From Athripsodes cinereus (lineage: Eukaryota; Arthropoda; Insecta; Trichoptera; Leptoceridae): a DNA stretch of 64,000 bases. The stretch is taken from contig OX388319.1 of assembly GCA_947579605.1 (NCBI GenBank), positions 23,945,447 to 24,009,446 on the forward strand, given 5' to 3'. The translations under genes were made by a program, and so were the position numbers. The notes beneath the pieces were generated by a model. The model was given only the letters and a program-made list of their open reading frames with translations, had not been told where the DNA came from and did no database searches. Shown one piece after another: positions 47,101 through 62,100 of the stretch (position 1 is the stretch's first letter; every line of letters starts with the position of its first letter).

Positions 47101-50100
47101 TCTCTCTAAGTAGTAATAATTTATATAAATAATATATTTTGGTAATATTTATTGTTTCCACCCTTCCTTTTCCCATTGATGAAGTTAACTATTCTCCAAT
47201 TTTACGCAACCCCCCCTCGGGACCCCCAAGAGATCTACATCTCATTTCGATGAAAGTACTTATAAAACACATCAAATCATAAATAAGTTTTGACAAAGAT
47301 GTCAAAATATTTTTATTTAATTCAATCGGTATTCCAAATTTAAAACCAACAAAATTTATTCATTTATTTTAACTATCGGTATTCTAAATTTATTGATTCA
47401 TCAATTGTTTGATTTGGTATTCCAAATTTTCAAACAATTAGTATTGATTAATTTTGTCTTCTCTTGGTTGGATTGGTATTCCATTTTTTATTTTTGTTAA
47501 ATAAAAAACAAGAATAGATGACTGTCAAATTTGACAATTTTATCGGTCATAAAAATCGGGAAATCATAAATGAACTGTAGATCTTTTACCATTTTGAGTT
47601 TTGACATGAGTATGAATTAGATCAGACAATAATAATTTTATGAAAATACCCTTAATGAAAAAAGGTGATATTTTAAACTATAAGAATGTACAAAACTGAA
47701 CAGGGTTCGAATCCCTTTCAAATTAATGAATTAAGAATGGGTTTGTGTCCCTTCAGAAATTAAATATAATTATAAAAAAAAATACCTAGAGGATATTTAT
47801 TTTGAGCAGATAGGTAAATTGAAATTTATACTATGTCAAAACTAAAATTCTTCAAAATCTTTTTATAATCTCACTTTAAAAAGTAGTAGTATAATAAATA
47901 ATAAAACAAATTATTTAAAAAAAAAAACTATGTGTGGTTTTAACTAATGCGTGGCTTTGTGGTTGGGTCCTTAGTGGGTCCGTTGGGCCCTGGACATCGT
48001 TGTGACGTCTGTGGGAAGCTGCTGTCTACGAGACTGACACTCAAGAGGCATACTGAACAACAGCATCTGCAGCCGCTGCACTCGGCAAGGTGTGGACTCT
48101 GTCACAAGGTTTTCAGAACGCTCAACTCTCTCAACAACCACAAGAGTATTTATCATCGCAGACAGAAGGGCCATCAGCAACAGCAAGACATCAAATTGCC
48201 TCAAGGGCCTCCACATCATCTCGATAATGTCTTTTTTAAGTTCAAAGATCAGTTTAACATCTAAATTATATCAGTTCATTTTCCTTAAACTACGGTTTAT
48301 TCTTGATTATCAACGAAATTTATTTCTTCTTGGACATGAAAAGGAAAAAACTTGGCATGTTATTTATTAATTTGACAGTCATGTTGTGGTAAGTTTTCAA
48401 TATGATGAGTGTGGTAAGTTTTCAATATGATGAGTGTTGGAAGAAAAAACTATACAAACACCATTATATTAATATATAAACAAAGTTTTGACTAGAATCC
48501 CGTCATTCTGAAACACAATATATGACAAATAATTTTTGAACCAATGACTAAATGATTTGCAATCTTGTTTTAGCATATTACTAACAACTTAGGAATTCAT
48601 TTTTATGCCTTTGTTTGCAATCTGGACGTCTATTATTTTAAACTTTTGCGCTTCAATTCCTTCCAACCACTCTTAACTACAAAAATGTTAAAACAACAAT
48701 ATGTTTGTGAGTACACTGAGTGTATAAAAAAAATCTTTGAAAGTCAAGAATGAACTGTAGATTCAAATATTTTTTAAAGTGTACGTTTATTTGGTTGAAA
48801 ATAAAATGGGAACATTTACGCAAAAATACAGATTTTATTATCAATCTGCTGCCAGTTGCGCAATTATCAAAGAGAAATGAGCATTATATGAGAATGAATA
48901 AGCTATTGAATTGTGGATTCTACCTTTTTATAAAGTGATCATTTGCTTATTTCAAAACTGTAATTGTCCATTTCTGCACTTTGTCACGATGGCTGACAGG
49001 AATATTATTCACTAAAAATTTGTACGGGAATATTTTGAAACAAAGCAGCATGTTACATGAAATTATGTGATGATGATGTCACATCTCTTGCCAACACTCC
49101 CATACAAATTCATAGCACATAGTGTTAAGTACTGTCTGCCGTGGAAATTTGAAATTGTACATTACGAACATCAAACTTATTCATGCGAGATAAGTCAAAA
49201 AGGAAATTTGATATTATTATTGTACTTCAATATTTTTATACAAAAGAGGTTCCCTTTTTACTTTTCACCTACAAATATTGATGAATATACCAACATTGTT
49301 TTAATTTTTTACTTGCCATTGAAATACATTCTTTATTCTTGTTGAACTAATATGAAACTGTCATATAAGGCTTAGAAAAGACAACGCTACCAGGCATCGC
49401 TATATTATTTTGCCCGACAGCTTAAATAGACAAAGCACACCTGACAAGAAGGATGGGTTACGGGTTCAAAGAAGGTCTGATGAACTGTCAAATAAGGTGA
49501 CACTGTCTCTTCTATGTCTTATATGATAGTTTCATGTGTTAAATTTATAAATGTAACCTAACATAATGGTTATTTGTAAAAACAACTTTGTTATAAAAAA
49601 AAAATGGTCATTAATCCCAAATTTATAATTTAAAAAAAAAAATATTTTACCGACATTCCAATTTATTTTTTAAATATTTTTACAATGTTGGTGTATACCC
49701 ATAAAAATGGGTAATTTTATATCTAAAGATCAAAATTAATGTTTTTCTTTTTATTGTTTAAGTAAATGTTTAAACATGTTTATTATATTGATTAATTTGA
49801 TTAATTAATAAAAAAAAATTAAAAACAAAACTATTGTAAGTTGGAAACGCTAAGACTTCATTGCCAATATGACTTTTAGGATTAAAAATATATAAACTTA
49901 TTTAGAAATAATTAAATGTAATAAATAAATAAAAAAAAATATTAATTAGTTATGTAAATTATTGTTAAAATAAATAAAATGAAAACAGCTATATATATTT
50001 TTGAGGCTCTCACTAACTAATTAAAAAAAATTCTAACTTAGAAATTAAAAGACTTTTGTTTTTTTTTAATATTATTTGTTTGTTATTTTGTTTTTATTAT

Positions 50101-53100
50101 TATTTTTGTCTAGATATTATTATTATTATTATTTTAAAAAAATAATGTACTCATTGAGCAAAGACTATTTTAATTTATGTCATTTTATTTTAATGTATTT
50201 TAAACCATTATTAAAAAACTGTTAAAATTTAATTAAACATATAAAACTCCGATATATCTTTTTTAAAAAAAAATATTATGCCGGTTATTAAATAGGGAAG
50301 CCCAGGTTCGATTTCACCCACTGCAAACTTAGTCCAACTTCACAACACAAGAATATTGTTTACTGAAAAGGTGTTTGAATGTGTGTTGGGATTATCGCAA
50401 ATCCTGTTTTTTTTGTACTTATTCCAAATCAAGAATTTTTTTATCAGGCCAAAGAATTATTCTAAGGGTAATAATGATGAGTTGTTTACAGTTGTTCACT
50501 GGCTTCTCCAAGTTATTGCTGAGAATAAATAAATATAATTTATTCTTTGCTGTATACAGATAACTATATTAATCATTACACAGAGTTAAAATCATAAATT
50601 AATTAATTCAAAGCACAGAGGGCGAGTTTATCGCTATTTTGTGATATCATCCAAATAACTATGATTGTTTACAAATCAGTTTGACATGCATCCATGAAAT
50701 GATAGAAGATGATTTAATTTCTTCCAGCCATCCTCAGATTGAAATATAAAAAGATTTTTAATAATTTACGTAGCAAAATATACTTGTTGAAATTATAATG
50801 TTTGAGTTGATCGCTATCTTGACAGAATTCTGAACTCTCAACTCAATTTTTCTATCTTATGTTGTGAGAATTTATGCCAATTGCGTCAAAAAAGGTTAAC
50901 TCTGATATTATACAATAAGTATGAAGTTTGACTGAGTAAAAACTCAAATAATTTTAAAGTATTGGTTTAAAATATGTTAAAATATTAAATAAAGAAATAA
51001 TTGTTCAAATTTATTGTCGCCTTAATTTACATTATGCACATTTCTATTTTGAATCAACATTTCTATGTTTATTTGTTTTATCCTTTTTAATATTGTACAT
51101 GTATATATATTATATATAACAGCCTGGACACATTCTTTCACAATAAAAAACATCAGAACGCAAGGAATACCGTGTGGGAAGATGTTACTCAATTTGCAGT
51201 ACAAACCAATAATATTTCACAAGATAGAAAAAGAAAGATATCAAGGAGTTCGTCGGTAGCCTGGAGGTAGAGTCTCGGCCTTCAGAACAAGGGGTCCGTG
51301 GTTCGATCCCAGGTGCCGGCAAACTCCCCTTTCACGGCACAAGCTTTTAGCTTAGTGTGAAAGGTGTATAAGGTTGTATTTGAGTTTATAACAAACCCAG
51401 ATATATCTTTTTAAAAGAAAAAAAAAAAAAAGGAAAAAATAGATAGGAAAAAGATCTTGAGGACAGAATATACAATATGTAGCTTGCCTTGTGGATTGAT
51501 TTCTTAAAGACGGACGCGTGTTAAGTAAGATATATAGGAATGTATGTATGAGAAACTGGATGACTGTGGAGGAAGCGGAAGAAATATGTAAGGATTGTTT
51601 CATATGGCGTTTCGTTGTTTCTGCCTACCCCCACCTGGGACATGGTGTGAGGGTATAGATACAGTAGTGTGCGAATTAATGTGAACATGGGTATACAAAA
51701 CAGAAAAATAATCATTTTTTATATAAGATGAGATTTTAATTTAAAGAACAGTTTTTTCATATTACTATTTTTTTATTTTAATAGGATGTATGTCCTCCTT
51801 TAGCTTTTATTACGTCCTGAAGACTTTTTGGCATCGATTCAACAAATTTTTTACAATTTTCTTTAATTTTCTCGTCACGAAACCACACTTGAATTACCGC
51901 TTCTATCATCTTCCTTTTAGTTGTACAGTCCATTTTTCGAACCCGTTGTTTGCAAATCGCCCATAAGTTTTCGATTGGATTTAAGTCAGGTGAATTTCCT
52001 GGCCAATCTAACACATTTATTTTATTTTCTTCAAAATATTTAATCATCTTTTTGGATTTGTGGCAAGGCGCTGAATCTTGTTGAAACCATAATTTATCAT
52101 TAGAATTAATTTTTCCCAATTCCCCATTTAATTTTGTTCCAATAACTCTTTATATTTGTCAGAGTTCATCATCCCAACAACAGGCACTAACGATCCTGGA
52201 CCATAAAAAGAAAAGCAGCCCCAAAACATAACTTTTTGTGGATGTTTTACCGTTTGTTCTATGTGAGCAGAAGTGATTTTTTCATTTGAACTCTTTCTTA
52301 CATAACGTGAGCGCTCTCCTTGGACCAAAAAGTGAGTTTCATCAGAAAACAAAACATTTTTCCATTGGTCTTCCGTCCAATCAGCATACTTTTTAGCCCA
52401 AATATATCTTTTTTTCATCATATCTGCTGTCAACAACTGTTTCTTTTGTGGTCTTATAGCCTTTCTTCCAGATTCAATGAGTCGTTTCCTTACTGTGGAG
52501 TCATGAATTTTCACTCCGTTGGCCTCCAAATCTTGCTGCAGATCAAAACTCGTCATCCTAGGGTTCAGTTTACTTTTTCTGATTATATATGCTTCATCCC
52601 TTGCTGAAGTTTTTCTTTTTCTCCCACATTTTCCAACTCTTTTCACATTAACAGACCCAGTTTCCCTTTTCTGCTTAGTAATTTTATTGACAGCACCCAG
52701 ACTAACCCCACACTGTTCGGCAATCTTCCTTTGACTCATTGAAGTATGCTCACATAAAGTGATAATCTTTTCCCGTTTTCGTGGAGTGATATCCATTGCA
52801 CAAACTTCAAAAAATCACTAATAAAATCTTGACAAAACAGACCGTAGGTAGAAATTGCTTTAAAAAACCTTCAAAATCGCTTTAACTGCACCAAACTCAC
52901 AACCAAACGACAGCTAATACTCTACACGACTGAAGTAGATACACAAAATTGAAAATGGCCGACATATCGTGATTGTGTAGTGTTGCAAACACGCAAAATG
53001 TTTTAATTAAGTCATGTTCACATTAATTCGCACACTACTGTATAATTAGATGTTTGTTTACAATATTTTTTTTTCAAAATCAATCTAAGTTATTTTGGAC

Positions 53101-56100
53101 TAATATTTTACATGCAATATCTAACTTTGTATACTGACAAACTACAATTAAATTCCTTACAATTTGAAAGAATGAATTATAATCAAATTGTGCATAGTTT
53201 TGGTTACTGCGACAATCATAGGACAATTATGTTTATCCTTTCTTGTGTTCATTTTTTAATTATTTATTATTCTAAGAATTTGTTGATATCTTTTTTTTAT
53301 AAACAAATTTTCCAAAATCAGAGCCTACCTGAGATCCAAAATGTGTCAAATGAATAAAATGTTTAAATGTTTTTTTTTATTGAGGGCGGGTCGTTAAAAA
53401 ATTTAATATATTTTAAAACGTTTGAATTTTTTTTAGTATTTATCCACGGCAATGTTTCTTGGTGGAATTTCGTTTGTAATAAGAAATTAAAATGAAACAA
53501 CTTTTCTAGTAATTTTTATGTGACATGCGTATTAGCTTTCAAAAGCTTCCTTTGAAGCACAGCTACATATTCGAGAGCGCAAACGAATATGTGGTTGGGC
53601 TTGAGAAAAAAGAGATGGATGTATGCGTCCCTTTGATGTATCAAAAACAACCCACAATGTTTCGAATACGTAAGATGCAAGGCAAACATGCAAGAAAGAG
53701 ACGTCTAGACATTCTAAAAATTATACCATCGTGTGTGGTTGGTGCAAAGTATGAAGGGCTATAATATTTATCTGACGATGAGAGCAGAAGCTCTTGAAAG
53801 TTTGTCAGCAAATACAATAATGTCATTATAAAATTATACTTAATATACCTATTGTTTTATTTTATTTTTTCAAATTTAATATTTTTAATAAACTGATCTA
53901 AATGACAAATTTTCATATGAAATATGAACATATATACTCATTAATCAAGAAAAAGCTTTTTTGATATTTTAAATTTAGAATTAAAGAATAATTTGTTGAG
54001 TGTTTTCATTTTTAATCAACAGAGGCTCTTATTAATATTTTTTAACAATAATAAATTTCTTTATTTGATAAATTTTATTTACAAAAACTTTTTAGAAATT
54101 TTTTAAAAATAATTTTAATTTGTTATTCTTTTTATACAAAAAATACTCTAATTATTGTAATTTCAATATTTTTTTACTTTATATTATATATTATTGGCAC
54201 GGAGAGGACAACTTGCATATTTATTACAAGCAGTTGGTCCGCTGGCTACTCCACTTGTAGGAGATGCCGTGATAAGATGGATTTTTTTTATTTCTTACAT
54301 AAATTTATATTTATCATTTATATTTGATTCAAGACTGTTCAAAATTTTGATCTCTTTTGTTACTACTAATTTGTTTAATAAATAAAAATGTTTATTGACA
54401 AATTATTAACCAAAAAATATCCCCATATTTTGACTGTTGTTTTTTTTACAAAAAAAAAGATCTCAAAAATATGGGGAGGAGAGGATACAGACTCATTTTT
54501 TCATGAAACATAAAAACAATTTAATTTAATTTTTTTATAACAAAATTTTCATTTTTTTTTTTACTTATTATATTCTATTCGTTGATTGGCCAGTGATTTT
54601 CTTAAAAATATAGGTCCTAGTTAGACATATAATTCAAAGCAATTTTTTCTTAAATTTGCTCACTTCGATTTTCTATTTACAAAAAATACTTGGGAAATGA
54701 AGGGATCTAAAAATCGATATTTTTTAAAAATGTCAATAAAAATGGTTCCAAATTAAACATCTTTTTATTATCATACATTTCTTTTTATTGTTAATTATGC
54801 ATTTAATTTTATATTTTTCAAAGTCTTTTAGTACAACAAGCCTTTACTAGATTTTTTTTGTAAATATATTTTTTAAATGTTATAAATAATATAATTTAAT
54901 TAATAGATAATAAAAAAATATATCACATTCATTTAAGTTAGGTCTTAAACCGTATATTTGATCAAATAAAATATATAATAATAAAAAATGATCAATATTT
55001 TTTTTTTATTAATTATTGATTAAATATAGTATAAAATAAATTTAAAAAATATGCTTATCGGTAGTAGGGGACCCAAGGTCCTTTTAGGATATACATTCCG
55101 CCTAATGTAATACATTATATATTAATTAGATATTCAAAAATATATATATACTTAAATAATTCTTATATTTTAATTGTTATTTTTTAAGAACACATTATTA
55201 ACACTTAATATTTTCCTTAGTAAGGGTTATGGGATAGATGTTAATGCCTTTTTAAAATTAATTTAATATTATTTTTTATTAATCCATCTTAATTTTGTTC
55301 AATACTCTTTAAGACTGTATCTGTGACCTGTTCTTTTTTATTTAAATTAATGGAAAAAAATCAAATTTTATTTAAAACTATTTGTTTTTTGTTTGTTTAA
55401 GATTTTTCTAATATATTATTATAATTTTTATAAAATTACTAAATTATTATTTTTTTATTAATTATATAATTGTTCTTGTTTCTTCACCTTGTTGTTATCT
55501 TCTTTTAATTATTTTATTAAATTTAAACAATTTTTTTTAACTAATATTTTTTTAAATATTAATTAATTTTATCTGATTTTCTTTGTTGCGACTATTATTT
55601 TTTATTTATATATATATTTATTATTTTTTTACATACGAGCTCAAAATTTATATTTATTCTTATAATATTCGTAAAATAAATTAAGAAAGATACGAAATAA
55701 AAATATTGTAAAATAAAACCGTAGGGTTTTTTTTAGATGTAGCAAACACATTAAATGTATAAGAAAATTTAAATACACGTATAATTATCAATATATATAA
55801 ATTTCTGCAGACTATAGCGTAAGATAATATTGTATTTAAGATTTACACATGGTTAAAAAAATTAATGTAACATTATGTATTGTGTAACAAAATATATTAA
55901 ATTTATTTTATATGTATAATAAAAAAAATAATATCAAAATTAATACAAAAAAAATTAAATAAAATTTCGACATATAAGGACCAGTCAATATTGATTTCAA
56001 AAAAAGCATTTTTTCTTATTTACAATTATTACAATTTTAAAGAATGTGTTAATCATAATTAAATATGATTTAAATTTTCTTTGAATGGATATTAATTTTT

Positions 56101-59100
56101 TTTTAGCTTTTTACATATCTTATGCAATTTATTGAATCAAAATAATTATAATAAAGTTCTGTTACTCAGAATATCGAGTTTTGAAAATGCTCATTTGAAA
56201 TATTATTTACAAATTTAACAGTTTTTAATTTTGGGCTTTTCTTAGAATCAATATGTTAAAAAAAAACTATTAGAATTGAATTTAGTAGAAGTCCTTTGCA
56301 AGCCAACTGTGATAGATTTTATTTTCAAAATCTTTTTGATATTATAACTCATAAATTTTAGCAAATAAAAACATTGGTGCATGCCTGTTTATTAAAAAAA
56401 AAAAAACTATTATATTGTTAGTAATTGTAAAAATGTAGAAAATTCTTCATTAAATGAAATAAAATAAAACGGATATTGTTAAAATTGTGGCATACCATTC
56501 CATTTAGAAAAAAAAATTGTCGTCAAGATGCTTTGGAACAAATTATTGTTTTTGAGTAAGAAATTAGTAACTTTTTGGAATATTTTTAATTAGGGATGTA
56601 TGCATTTGATATGTGTCGCTGAGTTTCTAAATCCATTTTTGTGATTCGGAGAAATTCAATAAAAACGTATTAATACAAGTATTAAACGTACTTTTCTGAA
56701 GTCAAATTAGTTTCTTAATTATAGATTGTTACAACAGTTTAGTTTTCCAATAAATTTTACTATTGAATCAAAATAAGCTGTTAATTTTGTATACCTACAT
56801 AAAAATAACTCCTATTGGTCAGTAGAATTATAGAGGATATTAAAAGACACATAAAGGGATATACTGGGATTCTTTTCTTATCATCATTTTATTTAAAAAA
56901 ATTGTACAAATGGTGAGTGTTTTAAATAAACAACTTTCTTCGGTCAAAGAATGACATATATAACACAATTTTTGTGAAAATGTGTTATAGCGGATTTCGA
57001 AACTCGGCGACACATGTATTGAAAAACAAGTTGTTCATAACTAGTTAAAATATTATTTATATTCCAAATAGTTAATTTTTAATACTCAAAAACAACAATT
57101 TGGTCCAGAATTTGTATTTAGACGACACAAATAAAAATTAGAATCATCAAATTTAATCAAAAGATAACTGGTCTAAAAATATTGTAAATTATAATAAATA
57201 TTATTAAAAACAAGTTGGCTTATAATTAACAAAATGTCTATATAATGATATTTTGAAATATTTTTTAATGGACTGATAAAATATTACGGTAGATTAGTTA
57301 ATTTTGTATAGATCAAAATATTTCGGTGAAAAACAAGATACAAAAACCCCCCAACAGAGATTAGCATTGTTCCAATTTTATGCCTGACTAAAATTGTTCC
57401 TTGTAAATGTTTAATATTGAGTAGATCTGCACTAGACAAAAAAATATGTTGTTTTGTAAGTAAAATTTTGACTCAACAACTACGGATAAAAAGTTAGGTT
57501 TACCATTTAATCGGAGTTAACTTTAGCCATGTGTATTAAACCAATTCTAAATATGCATACTCATTGTGAATATGGCTAATTTTGTTTTACGTAAAACCTT
57601 AAAAATATCCAAATATATTATGCGAAGGAAAAATATATTCAAGGATTTAAAATACTTGATCTGTACACAATTAATTATTAACATTAGAAATATATTCTCA
57701 AACATATGATAGATAGTTATGTACTGTAAATGAAAATCTCTTCTTTGATATAAAAGAATAAATAAAATAAACCCAATTCAGTACATATTAAATATTTAAT
57801 AACATGCTATTTCTCTTATATTAAAATAAATATAAGTAAAATACTGTAATGTTTACGTTTAAAAATAATATAAAAACAATTATATTTAGACAACATTCAA
57901 AATGGAAAGATTGACTTTGTATTTGTTAATGCATTTTTTTTATTTATAAAAACTATACCCTCACACAATATCGCAAATGGGGTAAGCGGATAATTCTATA
58001 CCTATATGCTTCTTTCAATCTCTCTTACACGCATGCCGGTTTCTCTCACTCAACACACAGACATCCTTGAGAATTTGATTCGTGTGACCAATCCACGTAG
58101 TTTTCAGATGTCTGCGCTTCCTCACACCCCCTTATTCAGATCTCTGAAAAATTATTCAATTCATTAAATAATTTGATTAAGATTTCTTCAGCTAGAACTA
58201 AACAAGTCGTCGAAAGTTAAAATGGCATTTGAGTCATTGTCAAAAATTTGATAAACCAATTTCAAAAAATATCAGCCTAGTAGTCTGTTTTTTTCTCTTT
58301 AACGCTCCTTTTGGTACTAAAAGATAAAACAAAAGCCCCATTCATTTCCAGATTCTGCTCGCTGATAAAATATTTGAATGAATTTTTATTGGTAAATATT
58401 TCTGGAATTAATTAATTTATTTAAAAATATGAAATTCTCTTATTATCATAATTCTTTTTGAAAAAAATTACCAAATCTCTCTCTTTTCGTAATATTACAA
58501 AATTTAAATACTGTTCAATAAGAATACATTTTTTTTAATTCTTAAAAATGCATTAATCAATACACATATGAACTTAAACGATTGAACATTTAAAAAATCT
58601 TACAAAAAAAAAACATATTATTGTGAATTGTTAATGTTGATATTTTTATTTATTTTTATATTATTAAACTGTCAAAAAAAAATGTCCTATGTTAATTTTT
58701 TATTATTGCATATTTAATGATAAACAGTTTTTTTTTTCATTATTACTATTATTAATTTAGAAACAATAATAGGGATTTGAAAATTGTTAGCAACATTTTT
58801 TTTATTATTATTATTATAGGTATACTTAAATAAAAATTGTATGTTTTTATTATTATTATTATTATTATTATTGCATATTATTATTAAAAAAAGTTTTCAA
58901 ACTAAGAATATGTTTCATTTCAAAGATAATTATTAGAAAAATTATTTTCAGTTTCATGGATACAAAAAAAAACTTATTTGTCTTATAAAATGCTTAGAAG
59001 GTAACAAATATATTACTACGCTTATTTTTCCATATTATATATTTTTTTATTATTATTATTTTCAAAAATCCAATACTTATATATATATATATGTTTGTGC

Positions 59101-62100
59101 TAATTTATACTATTTTAATTTTTATCGCTATTTTTTGTTTTATTTTTATTGTGTTGTTATTATTGTTGTTTTTATTTTTCATTCTTTATACAAACGCATG
59201 ATTTCATGATACCTATAATATTGTCTATGATACTGTGCTTGCTACGTTTGTGTCATTTTGCACTTAAAAACACAACAAATAAATGAAATTTTTGTTTAAA
59301 ACAAATGCAAGCATGCTTATTACCTCTTGTAGTAATTTCAAAAAACACTTTGTGATTTTTTTATCCAAGATTAAATAATATATCTACAAAAAAATCCCGT
59401 AAAAAAAAATATATATAATCTAAACATAGCCATTTTTGTACAATATTTTTTTATAATTTTTTACCTATATAATTATGCACAATTATTCAAAATATTTATA
59501 AAATATATATATTTTTTAGATCATTTTTTTAATGCATTTATATTAATTTTTCACAATATTTTTTTACCTTATTATTTATTACACACATTTAATTCTTGTT
59601 ATGTACAAAAACACTTTTGTTTTTTTTTTACATTTTTGATTTTTTCACTAGTCCTGGGTGTCGATTAGTTTTTTTCATAGTGCCAGATTGCATTATGGTT
59701 GAAAATTTTTTAAAATCATCGCTTTCATTACAAACACAATCATCATTTTCCTGTCATCCTCTTTTGTCGCTTCTCCACATCATCTGTAGATTTCCACACA
59801 TTGCAACTTAAATAATCAAAAGGGAATGAGCATAATTATTAATTAATATAAAATTGTATTAAATTAAATTAAATCTCTACTTTATTATCATTAGCATTAT
59901 GTAATATTTTATTTATTTTAATCCATCATAATAAAATATTAATAGTAATTCTTTTAATTAATAATAAGTAAGTATCATCGTAATAATAACATATAAAAAG
60001 ATAAAACAAAAGATGCAAAGAAAAATAAACAAAATATATCAGCTTATATTATTATTATTATCTACTGCTACTTTTTACTATTTTTATTATATTATCTTCA
60101 TATTATATAGTTTAATATTTAAATGAAAAAAATTAAATATAATGTATATATTTAATCATTCTTATTATTCTACATTTTCTAAATTATAATATTTTTAAGA
60201 AATAAAAAAAAATATAGAAAATAGGTAAATATTCATTAAGAAATTTTTAGTCGAAAGAGTTTTTGAGATATTTGACTTCTGGGGAAACTTTTATAGGGCT
60301 TAATAAATATGCAATTTATTGTTTTTTTGACTGGATTTTGAGGATTTTTCAAATTTATATAGATGTTGCATAAAAAAGGCAAATTATTATTAAAGATGAT
60401 GGACCAAGAAGACCGGAAGAAGGAACTGATTAAAATTTATTTATTTGTTTTTATTATTTTCTTGAATTAATTGATGATGATTAATTGAAATTTATGTCAT
60501 TATTACTACAGCTACAGCAAAAACAACAGACAATGAATAGCATAGTTAAAAATGGCGATAAAAGTTACTTCAGAAGTGGCGCTAGAGGCACGAATGTTTC
60601 GGGACGTGCGTAGAAGCATAGACGGTGATTGTACGAACGAGCGTATGATTGAGATTTGCTTTTAAAGTTTATTTGTCGTGATGAATGAAGTTGGGGCATT
60701 GTCGGGGTGTTTCCATTGTCTGGTTGCAGGCAAGAAATTGTTTTCGTGTCACCTGTGCGGAAAAGTGCTGTGTTCCAAGGCGTCACTCAAGAGACACATC
60801 GCTGACAAGCATGCAGAGAGGCAGGAGGAATATAGGTGCGCCATCTGTGAACGTGTCTACTGTTCACGCAATTCACTAATGACACACATCTATACATACC
60901 ACAAGTCCAGACCTGGTGATTTGGATATCAAGTATTTTTCGTGATTATCCCAGAGACAATGGTGCGACTCGTACACAAAGATGGCTTATTTTACAACACC
61001 AATCTACAGCCATTATATGCAGCATTGAAGGTTAGATATTACATCAATAGAGATTATATAATATTACATATTATATTTTACATAATTATAAAACATTTTT
61101 TCTTTCAGGCAATACACACAAACACGTCTTTATCATAAATTAATCTATGAATTACTATAACTTCTATATTTGTTAAGCATACCAAATTCTCTTACGAGAG
61201 ACAATGTGACAATGTATTTCAATGAATATGTTTTATGATACTAATATTTATTTATACATAGTGTTACCTCACAAATAGTACAAAAAAATATACTTCGAAT
61301 AGTTAAACTATTGAAAAAAAAAACACTCAGGACTCCCCCATTTACAATTTTTTAATTTCCATATCATTTAGTTTTAACCTTTTAATTTGCCTCTGCTTAT
61401 TATTATTTCCATTTTCATTTCCAAAAACCGATTTATTTATTATTGAATTTTATTTCAAAGACATTTTTGTTTCGTATACGTATTTTATTTTGACGCACAC
61501 TTCCAAAGCGACAATATTTTATTTTTTTACATTTCGTTACAATTTTTTTTTTGGTATAAAATATATTTTATAGTTTTTCATTTAAATAAATAAATAAATA
61601 AACAACCACCGTATATCTGAATTATTTTCTTTTGTTGTTATTGTAAAGGATACATTGTAACAACAATTTATTGATATTTTTTCCCGATTTTACTTTCATT
61701 ATTTTAAAGGATGAATATATATTTTTTATTTAAATGATAAATTTTTTTTTTTTATTTTTAGGTTTGATCTATTATTATGATTATAAAAACAAAACCTATT
61801 GTTATTAAGAAATTATTATTATTATATTTGGCTTGTCCCTTTCCCAAATCTTTATCCCAAAAAAACACGAGATGTTGAATGTTGCTTGTCGCATGCTTCT
61901 TTCATTTTGTAAACATGTCACTGTGAACCTCAACGTGAAGTGCTGTTGTGTAGTTAATATATATATATACTGATATATTTATATATATATATTTATTGTT
62001 ATATTATTATTTATATATATATATTTATAAAAGCTTATTGTCTAGTTATTGTTAATGTCATTATATCTCAATATTCATAATAAATTAATAATAAAATATT

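Noticed and set aside
47700..47720. B-box-like GGGTTCGAATCCC
   Set aside because: An isolated Pol III box with no cloverleaf or A box; similar stray boxes are at 21900 and 50305 and are probably old SINE scraps.
47971..48370. Other frames over the Z3 exon
   Set aside because: They lack fingers and lie out of the phase needed for splicing from exon 6.
59596..59811. Possible additional Z exon
   Set aside because: No C2H2 spacing, no strong acceptor in phase 1; hydrophobic low-complexity sequence.
60678..60729. ATG-initiated extension upstream of the Z2 exon
   Set aside because: The acceptor at 60729 in the correct phase and the intron-like composition upstream make this intronic.
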